Source of the DNA: Hamadaea flava
Lineage (GTDB): Bacteria > Actinomycetota > Actinomycetes > Mycobacteriales > Micromonosporaceae
Assembly: GCF_024172085.1 (NCBI RefSeq)
Contig: NZ_JAMZDZ010000001.1
Location: forward strand, 4,650,001-4,714,000
Reading direction: 5' to 3'
DNA: 64,000 bases
Shown here: positions 41,429 through 50,247 of the stretch, piece after piece
Layout of the letters: every line of letters starts with the position of its first letter
Numbering within the stretch: the stretch's first letter is position 1
The notes under the pieces: generated by a model
What the model saw: the letters and a program-made list of their open reading frames with translations, nothing else
The model's database searches: none
Told to the model about the DNA's origin: nothing
Program-made: the position numbers and the translations under genes

Positions 41429-42640
41429 GTGGAGTTCTCGCTCGACCTCAACGAGGAACAGCGCGAGCTGCGCGACTGGGTGCACGGCTTCGCCGCCGAG
41501 GTCGTGCGCCCCGCTGCCGCGGAGTGGGACGAACGCGAGGAGACGCCCTGGCCGGTGCTCCAGGAGGCCGCGAAGATCGGGCTCTACGGCTTCGAGTTCC
41601 TCGCCAACGCCTGGGCCGATCCCAGCGGACTGTCCATGTGCCTGGCCAACGAGGAGCTGTTCTGGGGCGACGCCGGCATCGCGATGTCCATCATGGGCAC
41701 TTCGCTGGCGGTCGCGGCGATCTTCGGCAACGGCGATCCCGAGCAGCTGGCCGAGTGGGTTCCCCAGTGCTTCGGCACCGAGTCCGACCCGGCCGTCGCG
41801 GCGTTCTGCTCGACCGAGCCGGAGGCCGGCTCCGACGTCGCCGCCATGCGTACGCGCGCGGTGTATGACGAGGCCGCCGACGAGTGGGTGCTCAACGGGC
41901 AGAAAGCGTTCGCCACCAACGGCGGGATCGCCGCGGTGCACGTCGTCACCGCGTCCGTCGACCCGTCGCTGGGCAGCCGGGGCCAGGCCGCGTTCGTGGT
42001 CCCGCCCGGCACGGCCGGTCTGCACTCGACCCGGAAGCTGAAGAAGCTGGGCCTGCGCGCCTCGCACACCGCCGACGTCTTCCTAGACGACGTCCGCCTC
42101 CCCTCGTCCTGCCTGCTCGGCGGGCGCGAGCGGCTGGAGGAGCGGCTGGCACGGGCGCGGTCCGGCGAGCGCACCGGCGGCCAGGCCTCCATGCGTACCT
42201 TCGAGTTGTCACGGCCGACCGTCGGCGCACAGGCGCTCGGCATCGCGCGTGCGGCCTACGAGTACGCCCTCGACTACGCCAAGCAGCGGGTCCAGTTCGG
42301 CCGGCCGATCATCGAGAACCAGGGAATCGCGTTCGCCCTGGCCGACATGAAGATGGAGATCGACGCCGCGCGCCTGCTGGTCTGGCGGGCGGCCTGGATG
42401 GGCCGCAACAACCGCCCGTTCACCGCGGGCGAGGGCTCGATGTCCAAGCTCAAGGCCGGCGAGGTCGCCGTCGACGTAACCTCCAAGGCGGTGCAGATCC
42501 TCGGCGGGGCCGGATTCACCCGGGAGCACCCGGTCGAGCGCTGGTACCGCGACGCCAAGATCTACACGATCTTCGAGGGCACCAGCGAGATCCAGCGTCT
42601 GGTCATCGCGCGGGCGATCTCGGGCCTGCCCTTGCGCTGA
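41429..42640 (+). CDS. Acyl-CoA dehydrogenase
   Basis: A 403-residue FAD enzyme that introduces the alpha-beta double bond in acyl-CoA. N-terminal helical domain (FSLDLNEEQRELRDWVHGFA), FAD-binding middle (AAFCSTEPEAGSDVAAMRT and NGQKAFATNGG), and a C-terminal helical domain with QRVQFGRPIIENQGIAFALAD and the catalytic Glu in YTIFEGTSEIQRLVIAR. The insert RLEERLARARSGERTGG is longer than in many family members. GTG 41429 follows the SCP2 stop by two bases, so it is the second gene of the operon. Confidence 0.92.
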   Translation: MEFSLDLNEEQRELRDWVHGFAAEVVRPAAAEWDEREETPWPVLQEAAKIGLYGFEFLANAWADPSGLSMCLANEELFWGDAGIAMSIMGTSLAVAAIFGNGDPEQLAEWVPQCFGTESDPAVAAFCSTEPEAGSDVAAMRTRAVYDEAADEWVLNGQKAFATNGGIAAVHVVTASVDPSLGSRGQAAFVVPPGTAGLHSTRKLKKLGLRASHTADVFLDDVRLPSSCLLGGRERLEERLARARSGERTGGQASMRTFELSRPTVGAQALGIARAAYEYALDYAKQRVQFGRPIIENQGIAFALADMKMEIDAARLLVWRAAWMGRNNRPFTAGEGSMSKLKAGEVAVDVTSKAVQILGGAGFTREHPVERWYRDAKIYTIFEGTSEIQRLVIARAISGLPLR

Positions 42641-42655
42641 GCCGCGGCACGACAG

Positions 42656-42689
42656 AATCGGGGCCATTTCTCCGGAAATGGCCCCGATT
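42656..42689 (+). terminator. Intrinsic terminator of the SCP2/acyl-CoA dehydrogenase operon
   Basis: Perfect 15-base arms AATCGGGGCCATTTC / GAAATGGCCCCGATT with a four-base loop, followed by TTTTCG. One of the clearest rho-independent terminators in the window. Confidence 0.9.
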
Positions 42690-42775
42690 TTCGTGGGAGA
42701 CCCCTTGTGATCTCCCGCACCATCCGTCATTTTGTTACCCAGGAGTAACGAGCGGTTCATGGACGGAGGCGTCGG

Positions 42776-44290
42776 ATGCTCTGGGTGCTGGCAAAGCGAG
42801 GACTGCTCAACCCGGGTCCCCCCGGCAAGATCGTTTCCCAGCTCGCGACCCTCAAGCGCTGGGGCTTCTCGGTCGCCGGCGAACTGCGAGCCGCGGCGGA
42901 GCGGTCTCCCGACCAGGTCGCGGTCATCGATCCCGAGAGCAGCTATACGTACGCCGAACTCTGGGACCGGTCCGAGCGCCTGGCGTTGGCCTTACGCGTA
43001 CGCCACGGAATCGGCGTCGGCGGCCGCATCGGCGTGCTCGCCCGTAACCACTCCGGCATGATCGCCGCGATGGTCGCCGGCTGCGCGCTCGGCGCCGAAG
43101 TCGTGCTGCTGAACCCGTCGCTGTCGGCGGCCGCGATCGACGCCGTCGCCCACGACCAGCGCATCGAACTGGTGATCGCAGACAACGACCTGATGGAGCT
43201 GATCCCGGGCGTACCGGCGCTGAACGAAGTGGCCGTGGAGAAGCTCGTCGCCGACACTCCCCCCGGAAAGCTGAGCCCACCGGAACGGGCCGGTCGGCTG
43301 ATCGTGCTGACCTCCGGCACCACCGCGGCCCCGAAAGGCGCCCGGCGCAAGACCCCGGGCGGACTGGGACCACTGGCGAGCGTGCTCGACCGCATCCCGT
43401 TGAAGGTCGGCGACCGGATCTTCGTCGCCGCGCCGCTCTTCCACACCTGGGGACTGGCCGCCCTCCAGATCGCCCTCGGCCTCCGGGCGACCCTCGTGCT
43501 CCAGCGCCGGTTCGAGCCGCTCAACACGATCGCCGCCGTACGCGACCTCGGCTGCCAAGGCCTGATCGCGGTGCCGGTGATGCTCCAGCGGCTGCTCGAA
43601 GCGACGCCCACCCCCGGCGTGACGCCGAGAGTCGTCGCCGTCAGCGGCTCGGCCCTGCCCGGCGGGCTCGCGACGAAGTTCATGGACGCGTACGGTGACT
43701 GCCTCTACAACCTCTACGGCAGCACGGAAGCGTCCTGGGTGTCCATCGCGACCCCCGAGGACATGCGCCACGATCCGCGTACCTCCGGCCGCCCGCCGCT
43801 GGGCACGACGGTGGAGATCCGCTCCCGCAGCGGGCAGCCCCTGTCCACCGGGCAGGTCGGCGAGATCCACGTACGCAATGACATGCTCTTCGAGGGGTAC
43901 ACCTCGAACCGTGAGACCACTCCGAACGGGCTGCTCGGCACCGGCGACCTCGGCCACTTCGACGACCAGGGACTGCTCTACGTGGACGGCCGCGCCGACG
44001 ACATGATCATCTCAGGTGGGGAGAACGTCTTCCCCCGCCCGGTCGAAGAACTGATCAGCCAACTCCCCCAGGTACGCGAAGTCGCCGTCGTCGGCGTACC
44101 CGACCCCGAATTCGGCCAGCGGCTCGCGGCGTACGTGGTGCTCCACCCAGGCGAACACCTCGACGCCGACGCCGTACGCGAATACGTCCGGCACTATCTC
44201 GCGCGCTTCTGCGTACCGCGGGATGTGCTGTTCCTGCGGGAGTTGCCCCGAACGGCGACCGGCAAAGTCATCCCCCGCCTCCTCCGCTGA
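42776..44290 (+). CDS. Acyl-CoA ligase (FadD-like, AMP-binding family)
   Basis: A 504-residue adenylate-forming enzyme that activates a carboxylic acid, probably a fatty acid, to its CoA thioester. The P-loop is RLIVLTSGTTAAPKGARR near residue 183; the A5-type motif NLYGSTEASW, A7 LLGTGDLGHFDDQGLLYVDG and the C-terminal catalytic Lys in PRTATGKVIPRLL are all present. Its ATG follows GGAGG by six bases. It has its own promoter region after the strong terminator at 42656, so it is separate from the dehydrogenase operon though probably in the same pathway. Confidence 0.92.
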   Translation: MLWVLAKRGLLNPGPPGKIVSQLATLKRWGFSVAGELRAAAERSPDQVAVIDPESSYTYAELWDRSERLALALRVRHGIGVGGRIGVLARNHSGMIAAMVAGCALGAEVVLLNPSLSAAAIDAVAHDQRIELVIADNDLMELIPGVPALNEVAVEKLVADTPPGKLSPPERAGRLIVLTSGTTAAPKGARRKTPGGLGPLASVLDRIPLKVGDRIFVAAPLFHTWGLAALQIALGLRATLVLQRRFEPLNTIAAVRDLGCQGLIAVPVMLQRLLEATPTPGVTPRVVAVSGSALPGGLATKFMDAYGDCLYNLYGSTEASWVSIATPEDMRHDPRTSGRPPLGTTVEIRSRSGQPLSTGQVGEIHVRNDMLFEGYTSNRETTPNGLLGTGDLGHFDDQGLLYVDGRADDMIISGGENVFPRPVEELISQLPQVREVAVVGVPDPEFGQRLAAYVVLHPGEHLDADAVREYVRHYLARFCVPRDVLFLRELPRTATGKVIPRLLR

Positions 44291-44295
44291 GCGGG

Positions 44296-46485
44296 TTACA
44301 GGCCGGCGGCTACGGCGGCGGCTACTTTCAGCCAGGCGTCGGTGGTGGTCGTCGACAGTCGGGTGTACGCGATCGGCTCCCCGGTATCGACGATCCGCTC
44401 GTACGGAACACGCAGCACGGCACGCGTACGCGAGGCGAAGTGCCGTTCGATGCTGGGCACGTCGAGTTCGCGCAGGCTCTGCGGCATCGAGATGACCGTG
44501 ACGGCTTGGCGCACCGCGCGTACGCGGCCGGTCTGCTCCAGGTGGTCGAGCATGCGCGCCGCCGTCTCGGCGGAGTCGTTGCGGGCCGACATGGTCACCA
44601 CGAGTTGGTCGGTCGCGTCCACGGCGGCCTGCCAATTGGGGGCGCGTACGTTGTTGCCGGTGTCCACCACGATGATCTTGTAGAACCGGCTGACCACGTC
44701 TCGGATGTCGCCGAAGGCCAGCTCGGTCAGCATCTCGCCGGCCGTCGCCGACTCGTCCGAGGCGAGCACTTCGAACATGCCTTCGCCCTGGCCGCGTACG
44801 TAGTGGGACAGGTCGCCGACCCGGCCTTGGGCGCCCTGGAACAGGTGCAGGTCCCGCAGCAGGTCCCGCACCGTACGCGAGTGGAAGTCCTGCTGCGCCC
44901 GCATCCCGAGGGTGCCCTGAGTCTCATTGTTGTCCCAGGCCAGCACGTAGCCGCCGCGGCGCTGGCCGAACGTCATCGCCAGCATCAGGACGGCCACGGT
45001 CTTGCCCGCGCCGCCCTTCGGGTTCACCACCGTGATCTGCCGCAGCCCGCCGAAGTTGCGCCGGACGAAGTCCACGTCGGCGAGGTACTCCTGCTCCCGG
45101 CGGCCGGGCGGCGGATTGATCAGACCGAACGTCGACTTCCGAAGCGCGCCGCGTAGACCGCGTTCGGCCTGCGGCTCGGGACGCCGTTCAGCGCGCCGCC
45201 GCGAGAACTCCTCGGCCGTGATCGGGCGTACGGCGGGGCCGGGTTGCTGGTGCGGGCCGAGTTGGTAGGGCTCCTGCGGCGGATTGTCGGCGGTCCACCC
45301 GCTGTCCTGCTCCGATGAACGGTCCGGCAATCGGTCCTGCAACCGATCCAGCGCACGGGACGATGAGCGGTCCGGTAGTCCATCCGCCGACGCGTCATCC
45401 GACGCGGACGACGTGTCATACGGCTCATAGGACGGTTCGTATGGCGACTCATAGGACGGCTCGTATGACGGCTCGTAGGACGGCGCGAGGTCCGCGTCGT
45501 AGTGGTAGACCGGCTCCTCCGCGGGCGGCTGCGGCCAGTACGCCGGCGGCTCGGCGGACCCCGGCTCCGGCTCGGCCGCAAAAGTCGGCTCCGCCCAGCC
45601 CGGCTCGACCAACGGCGAGGAAGCGGATGCTGAGGAAGCCGACGCAGAAGAAGCGGGCGCTGGAGACGCGGATGCTGGCGGAACAGACGAGGGCGAAGCA
45701 TGGGCCTGCGGAGTGGAAGCAGACGGAGTCGGCGGCAGGAAGATCGGCGGTGGCTGCACCGGATCGGCCGGACGCGGCATAGGCGCCGGCGGCACCTGAT
45801 GCGGTACGCCGTGCAGCGGCTGGATCTGCCGACGTGGCAGCGCGTCGACGTCGGCTTCGCCGCCCCGGCCGACCATCGGGTACTGCGAACTCGGCGGCTG
45901 CGCCCACGCGGACTCCGGGGCCTGCGGGAGATCCTGCGGCATGGGCGGCACGTACTGCGTGGGCAGATTCGGCTTCGAACGCTGCGGCAGGGCGACCGGC
46001 AGTCCCGCCCGCGCGACCGTGGCGTCCGGCGGGGCGTAGATCACCGGTTCGTCCAGCGCGGGCTCCGCATCGGCGGAGGAAGCAGACGAAGCGCCGGTCG
46101 AGGAAGCGTCAGACAACGAAGCGCCAGACGTCGTCCGGCCGGACGACGAACGGCCGGACGACGAATCGCCAGTCGACCGAGGCCCAGACGACCCAGCGCC
46201 AGACGACCCAGGGCCGGACGCCTCAGCGTCCGACGACGAAGACGACGACGACGGCAACGCAGGCTGCGCGGGCGGCAGGGCACGCCGACTGCCTAGGGCC
46301 GCCGCCATCGGTCCGCTGCCCGCCTCGGCCGCCTGTTCCGGACCCGGCCACGCCCCATCCGGTCGGGGGGTCCGGTGCGCTGCTTTCGGCGTACCCCTTG
46401 GTTTTGCGGACGAGACGGACCCGACGCCGGGCCGCGGGTCCGGAGCCCCGTCGACCTCGTCCTCGGGCCAGAATTCATCATCCAC
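44296..46485 (-). CDS. MinD/ParA-like ATPase with long disordered N-terminal region
   Basis: A 729-residue protein. The last 250 residues form a MinD/ParA ATPase: deviant Walker A TVVNPKGGAGKTVAV near residue 489, the switch region LAWDNNETQGTLG, and KIIVVDTGNN. This resembles the ATPase part of EspI-type proteins of mycobacterial ESX-1, but no ESX gene is nearby. Residues about 30-460 are low-complexity: Ser/Gly runs, Pro-rich stretches and repeated SYEP units (near 45420-45485). The GTG at 46485 is seven bases from a TACCCT box; a GTG at 46521 is the alternative. It ends five bases from the convergent ligase gene. Confidence 0.8.
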   Translation of the reverse strand: MDDEFWPEDEVDGAPDPRPGVGSVSSAKPRGTPKAAHRTPRPDGAWPGPEQAAEAGSGPMAAALGSRRALPPAQPALPSSSSSSSDAEASGPGSSGAGSSGPRSTGDSSSGRSSSGRTTSGASLSDASSTGASSASSADAEPALDEPVIYAPPDATVARAGLPVALPQRSKPNLPTQYVPPMPQDLPQAPESAWAQPPSSQYPMVGRGGEADVDALPRRQIQPLHGVPHQVPPAPMPRPADPVQPPPIFLPPTPSASTPQAHASPSSVPPASASPAPASSASASSASASSPLVEPGWAEPTFAAEPEPGSAEPPAYWPQPPAEEPVYHYDADLAPSYEPSYEPSYESPYEPSYEPYDTSSASDDASADGLPDRSSSRALDRLQDRLPDRSSEQDSGWTADNPPQEPYQLGPHQQPGPAVRPITAEEFSRRRAERRPEPQAERGLRGALRKSTFGLINPPPGRREQEYLADVDFVRRNFGGLRQITVVNPKGGAGKTVAVLMLAMTFGQRRGGYVLAWDNNETQGTLGMRAQQDFHSRTVRDLLRDLHLFQGAQGRVGDLSHYVRGQGEGMFEVLASDESATAGEMLTELAFGDIRDVVSRFYKIIVVDTGNNVRAPNWQAAVDATDQLVVTMSARNDSAETAARMLDHLEQTGRVRAVRQAVTVISMPQSLRELDVPSIERHFASRTRAVLRVPYERIVDTGEPIAYTRLSTTTTDAWLKVAAAVAAGL

Positions 46486-46492
46486 GCAGGCA

Positions 46493-46498
46493 AGGGTA
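46493..46498 (-). promoter_or_regulatory. -10 box (TACCCT) of the MinD-like gene
   Basis: TACCCT on the minus strand, seven bases before GTG 46485; leaderless spacing. Confidence 0.5.
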
Positions 46499-46541
46499 GC
46501 GATCCTTGGCTCGCGCGCCACCCCTCGTGATCATTTCGCGA

Positions 46542-47498
46542 CTAGCTGTACACGGCCCAGGCCTGGCGCTCGATCCACCACGAGCGCTTGCGCGTCAGCT
46601 CGCCGGTGACCCCGTCCTCCACGAACGGCAGCGTCTCCTCGGCCGCGAGCCGCGGCGCGATCGAGACCGCACGGCCCCGTGCCCGGCGGACCTCGACCCG
46701 ATGGGTGTCGCGACCGAACCGGCGCTTGACCAGGGCGGGAACCGCGATGCCGACCTCGACCAAGCCGTCCGCCGGATCGGGCGCGGTCACCAGGTCGATG
46801 CCGTCGAGCCGCGCGTAGCCGTCCGCCACGGTCACCGCGCAGGCCAGCACGTCCTCCGCGCCGTCGCTCAGGACCAGGTCGTCCACCTCGATCCGGCCGC
46901 GGAACGGCACCGACAGGCCCCGCTGGTCGGCCGCGCCCAGCAGCACGCCGTCGATCACCACCGACCCACCGTCCTGCCGCAGCAGATCCAACCGCCGCAC
47001 CCGGTCCGCGAGCACTGCTCGCGCGACTTCCGCGGGCTGGCGCGGCAGCCCGAGACGCGCGGCGAGATCACCGCTCTCACCAGCATCAAGCGGCAGTACG
47101 CCCACCGCCGGCAGATCGGGGAGCGTCCGGTCAGCGGGCAGGTCCCCGGGTCGCTTCGACGGCGGCGGGGCGTAACGGCGAACCAGCCGCCGGACCACAT
47201 GCCGGAGCTGAGAGTCGGACGCCACCGCCACGACCAGCCGAGACTTGGTCTCGGGGTCCGGCCGGCGCAGCCCGTCCGGCTGCTCGGGCGCGTCGAACCG
47301 CGCCAGCACCTCGTCGATCGCCTCGTCGTGGTACGCCGTCACGGTCTCCACCCGGGCGCCGGCCTGCTTGAGGGCGTCGGCGCAGTGCAGAACGGGCGTC
47401 CGGACGGCCGGCTTCGGGGCGTCGTGGCCGCAGGCGCCGCAGTCGCCGCCGCACCCGGATGGGGGCTCCTCCAGCGTGAGGATGACCACGTCATACAC
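46542..47498 (-). CDS. Diacylglycerol-kinase-like protein with Cys-rich N-terminus
   Basis: A 318-residue protein, weakly resembling the diacylglycerol/sphingosine kinase fold in its C-terminal half: VVIDGVLLGAADQRG, FRGRIEVDDLVLSDGAEDVL, ADGLVEVGIAVPALV and LPFVEDGVTGE are placed like the family's lipid-binding half. The GGDGT nucleotide motif is not present; VVAVASDSQLRHVV stands in its place. Residues 14-25 (SGCGGDCGACGHD) hold four cysteines and a histidine, a possible metal site unusual for this fold. ATG 47498 has an AAGGAGA site. Upstream and divergent is purA. Confidence 0.55.
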   Translation of the reverse strand: MYDVVILTLEEPPSGCGGDCGACGHDAPKPAVRTPVLHCADALKQAGARVETVTAYHDEAIDEVLARFDAPEQPDGLRRPDPETKSRLVVAVASDSQLRHVVRRLVRRYAPPPSKRPGDLPADRTLPDLPAVGVLPLDAGESGDLAARLGLPRQPAEVARAVLADRVRRLDLLRQDGGSVVIDGVLLGAADQRGLSVPFRGRIEVDDLVLSDGAEDVLACAVTVADGYARLDGIDLVTAPDPADGLVEVGIAVPALVKRRFGRDTHRVEVRRARGRAVSIAPRLAAEETLPFVEDGVTGELTRKRSWWIERQAWAVYS

Positions 47499-47561
47499 GA
47501 CGGCGCTCTCCTTCGTGGGCGATGACGCACCTTCGCGCGCCGATCCTGATCGACTTGTTAG

Positions 47562-48956
<1,395 letters not shown>

Positions 48957-48997
48957 CCGGTACGCTCGCCGCTCGCCTCGCCGACCTCCGGCTTTCT

Positions 48998-49065
48998 GCG
49001 CGATCATGAACTAATGGTCGTGATCGACCGGCGTGTCGCGTCCGTAGCACCCTGATCAATCCCGC
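48998..49065 (+). repeat. Inverted repeat copy A flanking the AbiEi/DUF559 gene
   Basis: A 68-base segment that matches the complement of 50132-50200 with about ten mismatches and one gap. The core GATCATGAACTA and GGTCGTGATCGACCGGCGTG are near identical. It begins 41 bases after the purA stop. Confidence 0.8.
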
Positions 49066-49220
49066 AACTCAATGATCGACAGCGACGCGAAGCCGTCGTT
49101 GTCCACAGGCGGCTTGACCTCGCCGTCCGAGTGCAGACGGCCCGGCTTATCCACAGGGATGGCCGGGCCGATCTCGTCGGAGAACCATCGCCGGACGTGA
49201 GAGATCCCATCGCGCTTCAA
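49056..49220 (-). CDS. Possible small protein or gene remnant, about 54 residues
   Basis: No family recognised. On the minus strand the frame reads VRRWFSDEIGPAIPVDKPG followed by a Gly/Asp/Val-rich tail ending SLSIIELRD and a stop. About 39 of the last 46 codons end in G or C, and the composition is that of a real protein rather than of a shadow frame. There is no ATG or GTG in good position; a TTG at 49220 is the only start noted, overlapping the first codons of the gene on the other strand. It may be the 3' end of a lost gene. It lies just inside repeat copy A. Confidence 0.4.
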   Translation of the reverse strand: MKRDGISHVRRWFSDEIGPAIPVDKPGRLHSDGEVKPPVDNDGFASLSIIELRD

Positions 49221-50111
49221 AAGGTCGCGGCGACGCAGCAGGGTCTGGTGACGATGCGCCAGTGCGCGGCTGTGGGCTATGCGCCCGATGACGTCAAGAA
49301 GCATGTACGCAGCAAATTCTGGGCTCGGCTGGCTCGGGGCGTTTACCTGCTGGACGCCGATCTCCAACCGGAGCCGTGGCCGAGCCGCATCGTCGCGCGA
49401 GCCGCCCAACTGGCTGCGGGTTCCCAGGCAGCCGTCGTCCTTCACGACGCGGCCGAGCTTCACGGCATCAAGGGCGTACGCGAGACCCGTCGCGTCCACT
49501 TGTCGTTACCCGGCAACGCCGCAGTACCGCGTCGACTCGGCCATCGCGAGGTGGTGCCACACCAGTTCGTCATCCGCCCAGTCGACCTCACTGTGGTGGA
49601 CGGCATGCTCACCACCACCGTCGTACGCACCCTCGCCGATCTTCTTCTTCACGTCGATCGAATGAGCGCCGTCTCCGCCTTAGACTCTGCACTTTTCCAG
49701 GGATTGGTCACTCCGGCTGAGCTGGACTCGGTTGAGGGACTGATCCGGGGACGGCGAAATGCTGTCGTCTCGCGTACGTGGCTGGGCCTGGCCGATGGAC
49801 GCGCCGAATCGCCGCTGGAGACCCGCGGTCGCCTCGTCTGCGTCGATGCTCGAGTCGCACCGGACAGCCTGCAGGCGGAGATCCGGCGTGCCGACGGGAC
49901 CGTCGTCGCACGCGCCGACATGCTGTGGTCGAAATCGCGCCTCATCGGTGAAGCGGACGGGGCGGAGTTCCATGATCGACCGGACGCGCTCTACCGAGAC
50001 CGCGAACGGCAGAACGAACTGGTTGCCCTCGGATACACCGTCATTCGCTTCACCTGGCAGGACACGCTCGACCCAGAACGGTTGCCGGCGATCATCCGCC
50101 GTTTCCTGTGA
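49197..50111 (+). CDS. AbiEi-like / DUF559 protein
   Basis: A 304-residue protein. The N-terminal part (ALQKVAATQQGLVTMRQCAA and VRSKFWARLARGVYLL) matches the winged-helix start of the AbiEi antitoxin family. The C-terminal part (RLIGEADGAEFHDRPDALYR and RQNELVALGYTVIRFTW) is the DUF559 domain, which has the Vsr/restriction endonuclease-like fold. The family is abundant and usually solitary in actinomycetes, with no proven activity. No AbiEii toxin gene is adjacent. GTG 49197 is a choice from the family N-terminus; the frame is open to 49131. The gene is enclosed by inverted repeats at 48998 and 50132. Confidence 0.75.
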   Translation: MRDPIALQKVAATQQGLVTMRQCAAVGYAPDDVKKHVRSKFWARLARGVYLLDADLQPEPWPSRIVARAAQLAAGSQAAVVLHDAAELHGIKGVRETRRVHLSLPGNAAVPRRLGHREVVPHQFVIRPVDLTVVDGMLTTTVVRTLADLLLHVDRMSAVSALDSALFQGLVTPAELDSVEGLIRGRRNAVVSRTWLGLADGRAESPLETRGRLVCVDARVAPDSLQAEIRRADGTVVARADMLWSKSRLIGEADGAEFHDRPDALYRDRERQNELVALGYTVIRFTWQDTLDPERLPAIIRRFL

Positions 50112-50131
50112 GCGCTAGTTGATCAGTCTGG

Positions 50132-50200
50132 GCGGGAGTTGATCAGGACCCCGTGGACACGACACGCCGGTCGATCACGACCGATAGTTCATGATCACGC
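50132..50200 (-). repeat. Inverted repeat copy B flanking the AbiEi/DUF559 gene
   Basis: Complement of copy A (48998-49065), 69 bases, about ten mismatches. It starts 20 bases after the DUF559 stop and ends 48 bases before purD. Confidence 0.8.
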
Positions 50201-50235
50201 GGACAGCCCGCGGGGGGTGGGGAGGCGGGCACCGG

Positions 50236-50241
50236 TAGGGT
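50236..50241 (+). promoter_or_regulatory. -10 box (TAGGGT) of purD
   Basis: TAGGGT lies six bases before the purD ATG at 50248; leaderless spacing. Confidence 0.5.
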
Positions 50242-50247
50242 CGGGGG

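Noticed and set aside
44296-46485. Chromosome-partitioning ParA with a parB partner
   Set aside because: No ParB-like gene or parS-like palindrome is adjacent, and the long N-terminal tail is not a ParA feature.
49197-50111. Complete AbiE toxin-antitoxin pair
   Set aside because: No AbiEii nucleotidyltransferase gene lies on either side; the neighbours are purA and purD.
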